Assembly: GCF_032854445.1 (NCBI RefSeq)
Contig: NC_088295.1
Coordinates: 60,185,249-60,249,248, forward strand
DNA: 64,000 nt
Origin: Liolophura sinensis
Taxonomy: Eukaryota; Mollusca; Polyplacophora; Chitonida; Chitonidae
Reading direction: 5' to 3'
Translations under genes and position numbers: made by a program
Shown: piece by piece, positions 15,001 through 29,456 of the stretch
Layout: each line of letters starts with the position of its first letter
Numbering within the stretch: the first letter of the stretch is position 1
Notes under the pieces: model-generated
What the model was told of the DNA's origin: nothing
What the model saw: the letters and a program-made list of their open reading frames with translations, nothing else
Databases searched by the model: none

Positions 15001-18000
15001 GTAATGGCGTCCAGCATTATGGCAGACTATGACATATGACCTGTGAGGAAGCCAGCATGAACTGGACTTTAACAGCGATTACATTCCTTACCTACACTGC
15101 TAATTAAACAAATTCAATACATTATGATGGGTCTTCTAGTTATTTTTTTTTTATCTATTACTTGTAAATGTTTCAATAATATTATAATAGCTTCACTTAT
15201 TTGGAAGTCAAGTTTCGGTGGTGGAGGAAAATGGACAAGCTATATCCTCTGGGGATAACACATACTCTAACAATGAGCAACCATCTTGATCTTCCCATTT
15301 ATGGCATGTATTGTATGGACATCAATGTCTCCACACTTTACCAATATTTCTTAATATATTAATATAACAGTTTTATTACATCTGTCAAGTAAACATGGCT
15401 TTGAGGGCAGAGTTAATCAGTAGTACATAACAATTACGGTCTATAATACAACTGACAAGACATTTATGGACTGATCAGGATTGCAGGATCACTTCATGAC
15501 TTCACAGTAACTATCTACAGACATGTAACTATCTACAAGCATGTAACCATTTACAGACATGTCACACTTTACAGCTCTATGGCCACAAGAATTAAAAACG
15601 TCTGTAACAGGAACAACTGCCGGAACAGTCTACATTTCCCACAAATAAAATGATTTAACACTTTAAATCTATACCCTCTTCCTATATTCAAAAAAATAAA
15701 TAAATAAAAATTCTGCCCATAAAACAAAAATTTACACTGCTGTGGCCTAACATCCTAAACACATTTTCATGTGACACACTCAGGATGTATTAAAATTAAG
15801 TGTGACACTTTTCATGTGACACACTCAGGATGTTTCAAAATTAAGTGTGACACTTTTCATGTGACACACTCAGGATGTATTAAAATTAAGCGTCACACTT
15901 TTCAACTCTGTTCATGAAGTAAGGGCACTGACCTCATTGGCCCATGCTACTTCCAATCTTCTGCATGTTTCAGATTAACTCACTGCATGCAAGCATTGGC
16001 CCACGGGATAAATATATATGTGTACAGTGTAGACACTGCAGATACAATGGATCAGCCTAAATGTAGCAAAACATAAGACGTGAAACTCTAAAATCCCCCT
16101 GTTGAGACAATAAAAACTTTTCCAAACATAGGCTCAGACATTTAGGCTTAATTCTGGCAATGTGTCAAAGTCACTGTGACCTGCCCGTTAAGTTAGCTGG
16201 GTTAACAAAGGGCCTGAATAAGAAAGAATGTTGAAATATAAAACAACCTTGTAAGCCCAATACAGGATCTTTTTTTTTTTCTTTCACTGGGGTTCAATGA
16301 TTCTGAGATGCCTAAATCATGGTTACTGAAACATTAAGTTTTATTCTACATGTAGTCAGAAGGTCACTGTTGCTAAAAAGAGTGGTATATGGAAAGATAA
16401 GTTCCTGATATACACAGGAAAGCTAATAAATATGCAATCCCTCCATTCAGTAAACACAAAACAAATCTACTTCCTCTCCAGTCTTACATGGAAAGGTCTT
16501 CCAGCAACCTGTGCATGGTCCTCACACCATAATGTTCTTGAGTGCAGCATGAAACTCCACCCAAATAAATAAATCAATCAACTTTGCTTCAAGACTACTG
16601 CCCCTTGACATAAGGTTAAGAAGGACAAATCACCCGGCTATTATTTGATGGAATCAACGAAAGATTAATCTCCAAGTATGAAGAGTTGCTCACTACCTGA
16701 ATAAACACGGCAGAAAGCCTGATAAACAACATATTCAGGGTTATTTTCCAGAATCCAAGATAGATTACATCAAAGTTCTGGATTTTTGTGTACAATGAAA
16801 AATGAGCCATACAGCAGCTCATGGGCAAAATATCTATTTATTATATACTGATTTATCTATTTATTGAGCTACAGCCCACTCTTCATGAAATCCTTATAAC
16901 GATGTCTATGTAACAAACAATTAAGGGTAGAGTTTAAAGAATTCAACTTTTTCTTCTTTTTTTCTCATCTTGCCATGTTTAAGTCAGTGCGCAAAGGACA
17001 CAACAGATTCAGTACAGAAATGTTATCGTACTTAGGAGCTCCTAACCTAACACATTTAATTCTTTAAAAAATACTTATTACGAGAATATTACGGCTCTTA
17101 TCAAAAACAATAGATTATATTTATACATTTATTAATAAGGCAATTAAAAACACCTACATAACCAGAAATGTAAGAATCCTATGAATAATGGGAGTTATGA
17201 GTAGAATTAATTTGCAGGGATTTTAACACACATTTGGCCAGGACGTTCTTGCCTTCAGGGACTAAGTGCTGTATATCACAGAATCAGAAGAAATAATGAA
17301 CTGACAGTTCTCCTTTATTTAGCTACTTGCTTGGATGAACATTTATTTTTAATTCTTGTCAAATACACAAAGGTCATAACAGAAACCCTCACTGAAAGAG
17401 GTTGTCAACAACAAACAGCTACATGTACATTACAACTCAGAAATACGAGTTCGCACGTAACTATGCAAATTTAGAAATATGTACTGGAAACCTTGAAAGA
17501 AAATGTTTTGATCTAAACTAACAAACAGACGTAAGCCTTCCTGCACCCAACAATCAGCTATGTGATAATCAAGTACACTCTAGATGCATTTGCCCTGAAT
17601 CAAAGATAAATAAGAATAGGGAATTATAATGTCTTTTTATCAGCCCCTTGCATCTAATTTCTTTAGAAGAAACTACTGAACTTGCTTTAATCTAAATCTT
17701 TCAGGCAATATTTTTATTATGACAAGCAATACATCAATAACATTAAAAAGGTAACTGAAAAATATATCCAGAACAACCTTTCAAATTTTCTTTTTGGAAA
17801 TTACAAACCCTTTCTCTTATCCCAAACACCCTAATAACTGTATTCACCCGAAGTGATACACACTGCTTGACACTCAGTTCAGACCTATGTGCTTCTGAAT
17901 GTCCAAACTTAGGAGAAGCACAGTAATTTGACATAGATTATTTCTGTACACCAATATACACCACTTTACAATAGCAAAAGGTAAAAATAAAAGCACACAA

Positions 18001-21000
18001 ATTCAAATGACTGGCATTCAGTATTTTCAATCTGTGAAACTGGTACAAGCAAAATAAAGACTTACCCGTGCCGCGACAATACTGAGTCCCATGCTGCCGC
18101 TAACTTTGCTGAATGTGACTCGCAGCACTTCTGGTTCCTTAGATAAACCGGGGTGCCCTGTGGGTGGGGAGCGAGGGTTGTTCTGCCCTGGGGGTGGGCC
18201 TTTTTGCTGGGCATTCTGTCGTAAAGAACGTAGAGCAATAAGAGATCTGCACAATGTATACAACATCTGGTATGCAGATGATGGTACCTAAGACTATGGT
18301 ACGTTGCAAACAATCAAATTGATTTCCAGCTCTGATCTTGTCCACTGTCAGAACCTTACACAAGACGTCTGTCTAGTATTGAGATTCTCCTCCCCATAGT
18401 CAAAGAGAATATTCACAAAGGTCAACCATTTCCCATGCCTTGTAAATTCTGTCGAACAATGTTCACTACTTTATACAATGTACACTAATTGGCAAAGGAA
18501 GTTTTCCTGTACAGCAGCTTTCCTCTGGTATTGTCCGGTCACAACCTTTACTGACAAGAAGCCTGGTTATAGTGTATGATGTGACTCAACCCATAAACAA
18601 AGACAATTTCCACAAGAGGGTCAACCGTTTCTGTGTCTCTTCATTCCTTCATTAACATATTCACTTCTTTGTAGAATGCTGGCAAATAAAGGTCTGTTCT
18701 TCACCCCACCCCAAAAAATCTTTATTGCCATGCAAACCAGAAACTAGCATACATGTTTTTTTTTTTTTTTTTATACACTTTTCCATGAATCTGTGGCATG
18801 TTGTATCATACCCAAAATGCACCTCTTCTGATGTCAGGTACTGTAATTATACTGGCAATTACTCTTCCTCAAAATTCATCAAGAAACCTTCATTATTCCA
18901 CGCACATATACAAGCTGGTATTGTACAATTTTCTCTTGATTCTCCCCACTGTTTACTACTTGTACTGGAAAGTAAGCATGTGTGGCTAGTTAGATGACAC
19001 ATTGCACATCCGCAGACGTACAGCTCTTCCAATCAAACTCCGGCAGCATTGTGATCACAGCCTCATCGCCTGCATCAGTTACAGTGACCTTTTCCGCACA
19101 GCTTGATAAACACATCGACAATCTATAAACACACCAGATACGTATATTAACACCACACTATTCACCTCCTCCTCGGATCCCTAATAGAAAAACAATTTTG
19201 TCACATCCGTACAAGGTATATGTCAGAAGCAAGCATCACAACTCTGTTCAAGCCAAACAAGGATGCATTTTAAACGATGGTACATTGCGTTCGGTGTTTG
19301 TCTGCTGCTAAGATAAAGCCATCACAGTTGACTCGATGAAGAACTGTCCACGTTCTTTACTAAATTCGGCGCGCACTATATGCTATGACAGCCATACACC
19401 ACATGTACGAGGCAAGGGTGATCAGCCAGGGGACTATATACATATACAATCCTGGCTCCCATTAAACCCAATATTGTACCTGTCATACACACGTACATTC
19501 TACACCAATATCATGTTAAATTAACCAGATAGCCACATACAAAGAATACTTTAGAGGATCAAATGACTCTCCTTCTCTTTATTGATTTTAATGCGACAGC
19601 TCAGCACATCCAATGAGAATTGACGCTTACCGTAGTCAGACTGTCACCAACCCTCAAGGTGCTCTACCTTTCCAGCCACCAACTAAATTACCAACTCCCC
19701 TCGATCCTTGAATAAAAAAGCTGTTTCTATGGATACCTTCTAAATTTCATGTAAAGCTTCATTAGGGATTTACCTGCAATCTCGATGTTTCATCTTTTGC
19801 TTTTATCTGCCCACCTAGGTTTCCTCAGTCAGAGTGATTACCAAGACAACCTCAGCCGTGCCCATATATACAGACAAGATCAATATATGAATACTTAGCA
19901 GTTTGTTCTCCAAATAACTCGCTGCAGAGGCTTATTTGCAGCCTAGAGACGAAGTCAACACCATGTAAATTGTTCAGACACACACCAGTGACAAGTACCA
20001 TGGCTTTGTGACAAAATTAGACTATTTCATCACAGATCAATACATTACTTTTCATAAGGCCAAAATTAAGAGGTGATTCGATTGGCGTGTCAAGATCAAT
20101 GTTTGACTTTACTGGTCACACTAATACATGTGATTTGTTGTATAAATTTAACCAGCCTTTAAGTGAACAAAAAATGAAAAAAAAAAAAAAAAGAAGCCAG
20201 AAGGCTTATAAAAAAAAAAAATAAAGTGGCTTTTCAGTTGGTAGGCAGGAGTACTCCAACCTTCTAATTTATACTGAATTCATTTCTTCAGGTATAACAT
20301 ATCGCATACACCTCATCATTTTACCAATTTACAGATTCCACTCCACTTTTAAAACCAGACTTAATTGATTAACTGATTGAATGAACAATGTTAACTGGCC
20401 ATTGGCGCTGCACCGATCTGAGCCATTATTGATTCAAAATCATTATTGTCAAGATTTCAAATGGGATTTAGGTTTACTGTTATCAGATTTTCACTTTGGA
20501 AACTTAATCTGATTAACAGATTATTGATTGAGATTCAATCTTATCAATCGCCACAACATGGTTGCAATACTGCCAAAATTGCTATAAGCGATAATCACTC
20601 ATTCAATCTTCCCAGGATTTCACTGGTTTTGGATTGTTCAATGTTATCAACATTTCCCTGATGAAAATATCAAATATCACCATCCTGTAGATTTATTGAC
20701 TTCCATATAATATTCTCTGCACTGTTTTTTCCTCACATTACTATGACATTACCCTAAATGAACTCGACCACAGATCTAGTGACTGTTTTGCCCAATTAAA
20801 GGAATGCTCTCTGATTGGGGCGGGTTAGTTTACAAGTCCTGTCAAGTTCATACGTCTTCTTACCTGAGCAATACATTTCAGTCTTCAAAATCAGATAAAG
20901 TATGTTTTTGGATTCCATCTAGTTATGATTTACCGGTCTTCGTTGGGGGGATGCAACATGCTAGATGATGTTACTTTCCATTCTGTTCTCAATGAAAGCA

Positions 21001-24000
21001 ATGATGATGCCAGAGACAGACTGATGTTATAGATGAGATAAATGATGTACAGATAAATACAGATAATAGCTGTACACGTCCCACTGAAGACTATAATCTG
21101 GGATGAACATGTGACCGTGTTATAACTATTACACCTAATCTATCAAATTAAACACTGGATGTGGTAATAACGGTTAATCAATCACAATATAGTTGTTTTT
21201 ACGACACATAATTGTCTGTTACACATATAAGCAATATCTCATAATTGCAAAATGAAATGACGGGTATCATCCATGTGACTAGACTGCTACCATTTCTGGT
21301 AGCCTGATAATGGTAAAAAAAAACCTGAAAAAGGGAATGTACCAGGATGTGAACTCTAAACTGCCACGCTTCATTTATAATTGGCCAAGCACTGAAGACT
21401 GAAACAGAGATTAGGCAGTTTTGATCTTCTGCTGATATCCGAGGACAAAAGACAGAAAGAATACATTGTTGTGAAATTGGTGTCCACAAGCAGAGGACAC
21501 ACAAAAAAAGAGCTGATTACCTATCATCAGTAAACTGTAGTCAATGGTTTCATGCAGTTTAGGACAAACCTCCCATGTTATTTACATAGGGTGGTTGTGT
21601 CAAATTTTTGTTGTTGTTTTTTTTGGTCAGAACATGAAAACAAATATAATTCTTGCACATTTCTAATCACGATGTCAATGGGCATCAGGCAGCGTGTTCT
21701 ACTTTCGACCTACCATTGAGCCAAGTTCATTGGTCAGTTTTGGCCTTATTTGCATACCAAACTAGTTTTTTACAATATGGGTTGGGCAATCCATCTAGAA
21801 ACTGTAAACGACCAGTTTGAAATTTTACGAGTTGACAAAATACAATAACTAGATTTGAACTTCAAAACTACCAAATATTGTATGTACCAAAAAAAAAAAG
21901 ACTGATAAGGAATAGACTGGACCTGAACTGCAGATCTAGTGTACATTAGTTTTTGAAAAAAAAAAAATGAAAAAAGATTGGCAGGAATTAACTGCATTTG
22001 AACCTCAGGCAGCTAGACATATGTCCACTGGGGCTTGAGGACAATAATTCCGGGGATTGGCTCTGTACACTCTAAACAATTTTAAGAGTTGACTAAGAAT
22101 AATAATAATAATCTGAACGACTTCAAGAGGTGTCCTACTAGGATACTAGCACGGACCCCAAATAACCCGAAGGAATTCAAGAGGTGTCCTACTAGGATAC
22201 TAGCACGGACCCCAAATAACCCGAAGGAATTCAAGAGGTGTCCTACTAGGATACTAGCATGGACACCAAATAATCCGAAGGAATTCAAGAGGTGTCCTAC
22301 TAGGATACTAGCACGGACACCAAATAATCCGAAGGAATTCAAGAGGTGTCCTACTAGGATACTAGCACGGACCCCAAATAATCCGAAGGAATTCAAGAGG
22401 TTTCCTACTAGGATACTAGCACGGACCCCAAATAATCCGAAGGAATTCAAGAGGTGTCCTACTAGGATACTAGCACGGACCCCAAATAATCCGAAGGATT
22501 TCAAGAGGTGTCCTGCTAGGATACTAGCACGGACCCCAAATAATCTGAAGGATTTCAAGAGGTGTCCTGCTAGGATACTAACATGGACCCCTAATAATCC
22601 GAAGGATTTCAAGGTGTCCTACTAGGATACTAGCTTGGACACCACATAATCCGAAGGATTTCAAGAGGTGTCCTACTAGGATACTAGCACGGACCCCTAA
22701 TAATAATCTGAATGATTTTAACAGGTGTCTCGCTAGGATACTAACGTGGACCCCTAATTATAAAGCAGCTGGAAAGATTAGATTCTGTCCACTTTACAAT
22801 CAAGAGATACGTCACATGTAGCGATCAGACTGAAAATAACTTTTTCAGGTAAAAAAACGAAATATTGTCCTTCATCAAATTATCATTACCAGTAACTTCA
22901 CATTGAAAAATTATACAGATGGATTAAACAATAAATACTTTAACTGTCATGGCCATGTTTGTACAGTTAGCAGGTAAAAACAAAAAAAAATCCATTTGTA
23001 AGATAAAACATTTGTAAGATAAAACATTTGTAAGATAAAACATTTGTAAGATAAAACATTTTCCATGTCAAACCGAAGGATTAAATGGAAAGCAAATCAA
23101 AATGATGCTACCACATGAACATATAAGAAAAGAACAAAATGGGTTCTAGCAAACACTGCATGATGCCATAGTTTAACACCCATAGCATTTTTTTTCCAAT
23201 CACTAAAAGAAAGGTTTTAGAACCAAACAAAAATGTATGTTCCCCACCCCATTTGCCGAAGTTGCCATGTGCTGTAGTTCCAAATTTAAAACCAAATTTG
23301 AATTAATTTGAGACTAGTAGATCTAGAAATATTACATAAAAATGGGTTTATGGCTTGCTGTCTTGTCCCAATGAATACTCAACAACAGTTAAACCAGTAG
23401 ATGGTTTATATCCGAAACATTCATCAAAATTATAACGTGCACACCACGACACTTCATGGCAAATTTACTGTAGATCAGGTTAGTACTGTGTTTCACCTAA
23501 AGATTGATAAAAAATGCTCTTTCACATGCCTTCAGTTTAAAGAATAAGAAATTAATCAAATCGCAAAAAATTTTCTTGAATGGTCCTATAAGCTGAATGA
23601 AGAACTCACAATCCAGCAAACTGAATGATTTGAGAAATGCTAAATTAGAGGGGAAATACAGTACTTGTAGAAACACTGTGGATTCAAGGTTAAAGATTGG
23701 ACAATGGATGACGGACAAATTCACAGCACAAACACCATGTGTTTGTTTAAGACATGAAAATGGGGGGTGATGTAATAAATACCACACAATCATGTTACTG
23801 ATTTCTCTCTATTGGATTTTACATCATATTCAAGAATACTGGACTCGAATGATGGCAGTCAGGTTTATCAAAGGGAAGGAAATATTTTGGCATTCATATA
23901 CATGTACTGTAAATGACCTAATGTTTTTTAAAAAAAACATACTTTTAGGGGTTACAACTTACAACATTTTCAGTTATATAAAGGTCAGCTTTATAGGTAA

Positions 24001-27000
24001 CCCCTGACGGTGACACAAATTGAAAATGGATGCTCAAACAATATAAGCAGTCAGGACCATGGACACTGTTTTGTGTAAATGTACAAACAGACCAAAGCCA
24101 CACTGAGAAATTCTACATGTACATCCTGCAACAAGTGCAGACTGCTGCTATCAGAAAGGTTAGTAAACACAACATAGTGCACAGGTGAGCATGGATCAAT
24201 GCCTGTCAGGCCTACAGGCAACGACACAACGCCAAAGGTAAAGACACAGCCTCTAGTCATGGTCAGCACAGTGGTATATCACAGCATGAATAGGAAGACA
24301 AGAGCAGTTGTCAAGGCAATACCAGAACACAAACTTGACAATGCAACAGCTGGTTAACAACAGACATGTACTATGGAGAGGGGTATTGATAGTTCAGGCC
24401 TAACCCTTATGCGAAGCGTCTCTTTGTTCGGTGTGACATCGTACAAGGCCTTGCCCACAGTCAGGTTGTGACATCTAGGACGATACCGTCCCTCTATGAG
24501 GCGCTGGCCGTGGTGTACAAAGCCCGTCCGCCATGCTAGCTTCCTCGGCACGCACATCCTACGATGACGGCGTAGCCCTCATCCTCTCACTAGACTCCGT
24601 GCACACAGATAATTCACGTTGACCTACTCAACCCGCGGGCTGTGTGGTGACGTAACAATAAATACCTGTAATTACCTCATCATCATCATCATCAAAGATA
24701 TGGTAATGTACCACACCTGATAGGGACGCATTATCACCATCCTGACTGCTGACAAGCAAATGAACTAGGACAGCGGACAAACGCTCCCACCTACACCAGA
24801 TCCTCTTAGAGGCTTCTCTGTTCTCAATGTTAGCACTGATCTTCAGTGGTGCTGCTACGCGCCAGTACTTCCAGTAAACGACAACCAATAATGCCGCAGC
24901 TCTGGCTTTGAAGTTGTGAAAGTCTCTCCCTGCTTAGGCTTTGGACTGACAAGAAGAACCAGCTCCTTCAAGAAGCTGAGATAAAGCCGTCTGGCACAAA
25001 ACAGACAATACGGCACATCTCCAGAAGTCTTTGATACATGTCGCTGATCATCAGCGAACAAGAAAGGAACGCCAGCTGCATACACTTAACTTGTCGTTAC
25101 CGGCTTGTTTGAGGGAAGGAAATAATACATATATATACACACACACACACACACATATATATACATATGTATACTTAAATGATCCCAAAACCCATTAGTG
25201 CCAGAGCTAAACTAGAAGGAACTTTTGTTTCCCCATTCATTTGGAAATGCATTCCACTGTTTGGCCATTCATATGATGTTAATAATAAATTATGGACACA
25301 GATATTGTTACATGTACATACGGATCCATTACCTTTTTCCCCACCTCCCATATTGATTACCTCCGCTACTGATACCTATCTGCTGCTGTCCTCAGCACTA
25401 AAAAACCTCCAACGGTGAACGAGACTAATGTGATCAATTACTCTAAGGTTTTAACTGACACAAATGAACATTATTCACACAAACACGAATGTTTGTACAC
25501 TAAAGGTTGTGGAACTAGCACTTCTCAGATATATACATACACAGCTGCACACATCTCATACATGTTAATATCATAATGTGGTACGTGTGTCCAGATAACA
25601 TACATACACAGCTGTACACATCTCATACATGTTAATATCATAATGTGGTACGTGTGTCCAGATAACATACATCAGCACATCCGAATCTAATCGTATTTAA
25701 ACACTGTACAAATTAATGTACATGTAATTCTTCAACCTATTCGCGTCTTTACAAATTGTTTATTCAAGCATATTCTGAAGGCATTATTCTGAGTATACTG
25801 ATAAAATTATACTTTTGGTGAAGCCCTCAAATTGGCCAATCCAACCAATGTAGTTTCGTCTTTAAAATCAACTTAAAAATGGGTATAAATTACGTTGATC
25901 TTTCATATGCGAATAGGTTCAGGGACTAGGATAACATAGTAATATAACAACAATGTTAGAGAAAACAAAAAACCCTCCTGTAGGTTGTGGCATACATGTG
26001 TATGACCTTAACTATAGCCATCATCCTGTAATACATCACCTTAGGTTAATTTTCTGACAATGGAACAACTGTTTCAAGGCTGGTGAAAAACTGACTAGAG
26101 TGACATATGCACAGGAAATAATTATCCATTATTGTGACCTTTAAAAAAAAAGTTGTGGTATTTCTGAGATTATTGATGAGACATGCACGCTACATTCAAT
26201 CAAGGCCCGATCAGTACAGGGGTAGGTAGTTCAAAAGTGTATTAAACGCTAAGACAGGCTTAAATCATAATACTGGCCTTGGTCAAAAGTTAATGCCTAG
26301 CTTAACATGTAATTTCCAATAAACATTGAACAAATGGGCCCTATGTACTATTCAAGGCCGAAACGGCTGATCAGAGAAAGAAAAATAAGCATGTCAAAGC
26401 TTACTCAGCGATATTCATTTATTGTATATACGTGTTTATAAAACTCATATACTTTTAGGCATCTCTAAACCCAAGGTTAAATTCTTCTCGCGAATGAATG
26501 CCCAGCATCATTGAGCATAAAGACACTGAAATTTGACCCTAGTTACAAGTTTCACATCCTGTCTGCTATCTTCAATCTTCAGCAATTGTCATTAACAAGA
26601 TCCCCCATCCCTCCTCCATTTTACATACCTTAAAACTCAGGAATCAAATTCAATCACTTTCAAGATTCTCAAGGATGTTAAACACATCATTTCATATCAT
26701 TAAACGTGATGTAAATTTATCGGATAGTACAACAACTTAGCTGTACGGTTACACACACATTGGTATCGGTAATTAAAAGCAGATTAAAATTTGTTCACAT
26801 CCATTCCACAATCAATAAGTACAAATACATATAGGATTTCATGTCATCCTGCCCTAGGTCCTCTTATTACATGTAAGTGAAGGGTTGAAGATAAGACAGA
26901 ACTGTCAGAAATCTTACTGTCTGACCAACTGACCGACCAATAAACAGACCCATTAATACAGGTGCTTAGATGTGGCTAAAAAGCTGTGAATTCTGTACCA

Positions 27001-29423
27001 AAAAAAAAGTGCCACAGAGTTTAAGGGCAAGTGTTTACCTCCATAAATCTGTTGTCCTCGCCAGGCAGCATGTAAACTGTCCAGTCCCCAACGGCCTCTT
27101 GCTGAGCCATAGCTCTACACAGTCCTACCAACAACACAAGCAGAAATCAATAAACAGACTCCATGAGAAGATAATCAGGGCTATTCAACAGTGATTAGCA
27201 GATCCTTTATCACATTCAATATTACATGTAAACTGCATTTATAATTAGAATGAATGATTTTCAGGTATGTAAGCCTATCCTGTTTGAAGGTAGTATTGAT
27301 CAGTGGGAATATGGCGCACCTGTTACTCTAATTCCTCAACCTTTTTGCATATGGAAGAGCAACTTTCATTGAAATTTATGCATATATTTAATCTGATTTA
27401 TTTATTTGATTGGTGTTTTACGCCGTTCTCAAGAATATTTCACTCATACGATGGCAGCAAGGATTATAGTGGGAGGAAACAGGGCAGAGCCCAGGGGAAA
27501 CCCACAACCATCCGCAGATCCGTTGCTGGCAGGCTTTCCCACTTACTAAAGGAGGAAGCCAGGTATTTATTTTGATTTTATAGACAAAACTAAATTGGTT
27601 AGACTGGCCAATTTGAGGGCTTCACAAAAAGTATAATTTTATCAGTCTAGACAGAATAATGCCTTCGGAATTTGCTTGAATAACCACCTCGAAAACAGGT
27701 GAAAATGTTGAAGAATTACGGTATGTCAAAATGTACAATATGGCCTGGAGATTATTTAACCGCATGAGCTTTACCTGTACATAATCTCCATTCCCTTCAT
27801 GCTTGTACCTAAATCTCTTTACATCAGTAGGCCTTTTTATGTGCACTATACTAGCTACCAGGTCTACTAAACATTCTCACAGCTGTAGTATTTTGGTAGT
27901 TTTCAAGAAAGAGGGGATATGGGGTGAGAGTATGGTGGGTGTATGTGGTTTTACATCCATGGGTGTACAGTACTTTACTACACAAGAAAATTAAGCTTAT
28001 TTAGATTGCATTAATTATTCCAATACCAAAGCAAGACCTCCTATATTTCACTTCAAAATGAAAAACACATACCAGTATTTTCTTTGAAGGCCTGAATTTA
28101 TTAAGTACATTAATTATATCAAACCGAAGGGGTTTTATCCGAACTTTTCACAGAAAGTATTCCACCAGCCCAGCTATAAAGCTGGCATACAGAATTTCAA
28201 AGAAAATTTCAAGCAAACCAAAAAATTTCAAAAATTTCTGAATCTTACCACTGCGGGACAGAGGTTCTAGAAATTCCAGCAGCCCGTTGGGCACGCCCCT
28301 GATGATGTCACAGGAGTAACCATCCTCAGGCAGCAGGAACGGGAGCTGAAGGTCAGGATCCTCCTCCAGCTGGATGTCCCGTCCGTCTGTTCGCGTCAGT
28401 TCATCAGCCATGTTCTCCGCCACAGCCACGACCTTGTCGATCAGCGTCTGGGGAATCGGAGGCTCATTTGGCTCGGGGATATACTGCTCCAGCAGAGTCC
28501 TGAGCTGTAGGGAGTTCAGCTTAAAGCAGGTGGAGCTGATGTAGGCTATGTGGTCTGGACTGCTCTTAGGGGCTTGTAAAAGATGTGCCGCCTGTAACAT
28601 AGAGACGCATTCAGAGTCAATACAACTGGTAAATGCAAAATATATAATATAAAATATAAACAAACACTTGGAAATTCAGGCATATACATAACTGTGCATT
28701 ACAAAGAGAGTATAAACAACTATAAAAACTGGAAAAAGTAACAGATGTTCCAAGGAGAGGTATGAAACTCAAATCAGCAAATTTCTGTCTTAAGTAACAA
28801 ACCCCTGTCATAACTATATCAGAGACAATTTGGAAATGCCTTCTATAGAAAAGAAAGTCCTATGTAACAATTTATGAGATTACATGTTCCAAAATGTACC
28901 TTACAGAATTTCTTTCACATAACAGCAACAACAATTATTACAGGTAATGAAGATGCAATGAAATACACATTTACCTGCAAAATGTTTTTTTTTTAAATTT
29001 CCAAGCGTAAGTCATGTACTTTCGAAATAAAATTCTTCATGAAATTCACACATTCTTCAACGATATTTACAAGCTGAGTTGGATAACATTAGACATACAT
29101 GCATATGGATCACAGCTTCTATTCACTAGTTCACTGAAGAAATAAAAGTTGATCCATATCTTAATGTGAACTATATTACTGGTTCACCTAGCACCTACCT
29201 ACAAACCACATATACAGTAATATCTCACCAGATCTATAACAATATCACACATAAATTCACATCTGTCGTCTTCTGGTATCATAACCTACACAGGTGCGTA
29301 CAGGGGATCTTACATTCTAGAAAGGCTTCCATTCTCTTTCAAGTCTTCAGTATTCGATTACCTGTCCCGGCAATGTTACCTGAGCTTGACTGAGAAACAT
29401 GTACATGTATATATACATGTATA

Positions 29424-29456
<33 letters not shown>

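Larger units (their letters stand above)
10754..18065 (-). other. Afadin intron, 7.3 kb
   Basis: Contains a family-B repeat (11.26-11.39 kb), SINE fragments near 11.57, 11.97 and 14.95 kb, a G-run at 12.04-12.06 kb, one MITE-A copy (13.08-13.27 kb) and a 45-bp array (15.76-15.91 kb). Short open frames here have no recognisable similarity. Confidence 0.75.
18216..27038 (-). other. Afadin intron, 8.8 kb
   Basis: Contains the 54-bp array (22.1-22.75 kb), a 16-bp array near 23.0 kb, one MITE-A copy (23.49-23.66 kb), a GC-richer block (24.37-25.09 kb), AC/AT microsatellites (25.12-25.17 kb), a 65-bp duplication (25.53-25.67 kb) and a family-B repeat (25.73-25.92 kb). The stretch 18.3-22.0 kb shows only low-complexity runs. 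Confidence 0.75.

Noticed and set aside
18216-18254. Upstream acceptor GTGCAG for the first PDZ exon
   Set aside because: It would shift the frame relative to the phase-0 end of the previous exon; the AG at 18217-18216 keeps it.
22082-22625. Overlapping 176- and 178-codon proteins on both strands
   Set aside because: Same cause: a 54-bp array free of stops in two opposite frames, with decay at one end.
24354-25085. Coding gene in the GC-richer block
   Set aside because: The open frames are short, have no known motifs, and no consistent exon chain could be built.
28148-28248. Extension of the DIL exon further left (longer open frame)
   Set aside because: A consensus donor GTAAGATTC at 28248-28240 fits the phase of the next exon, and the frame beyond it (phenylalanine/isoleucine-rich) is typical intron translation.
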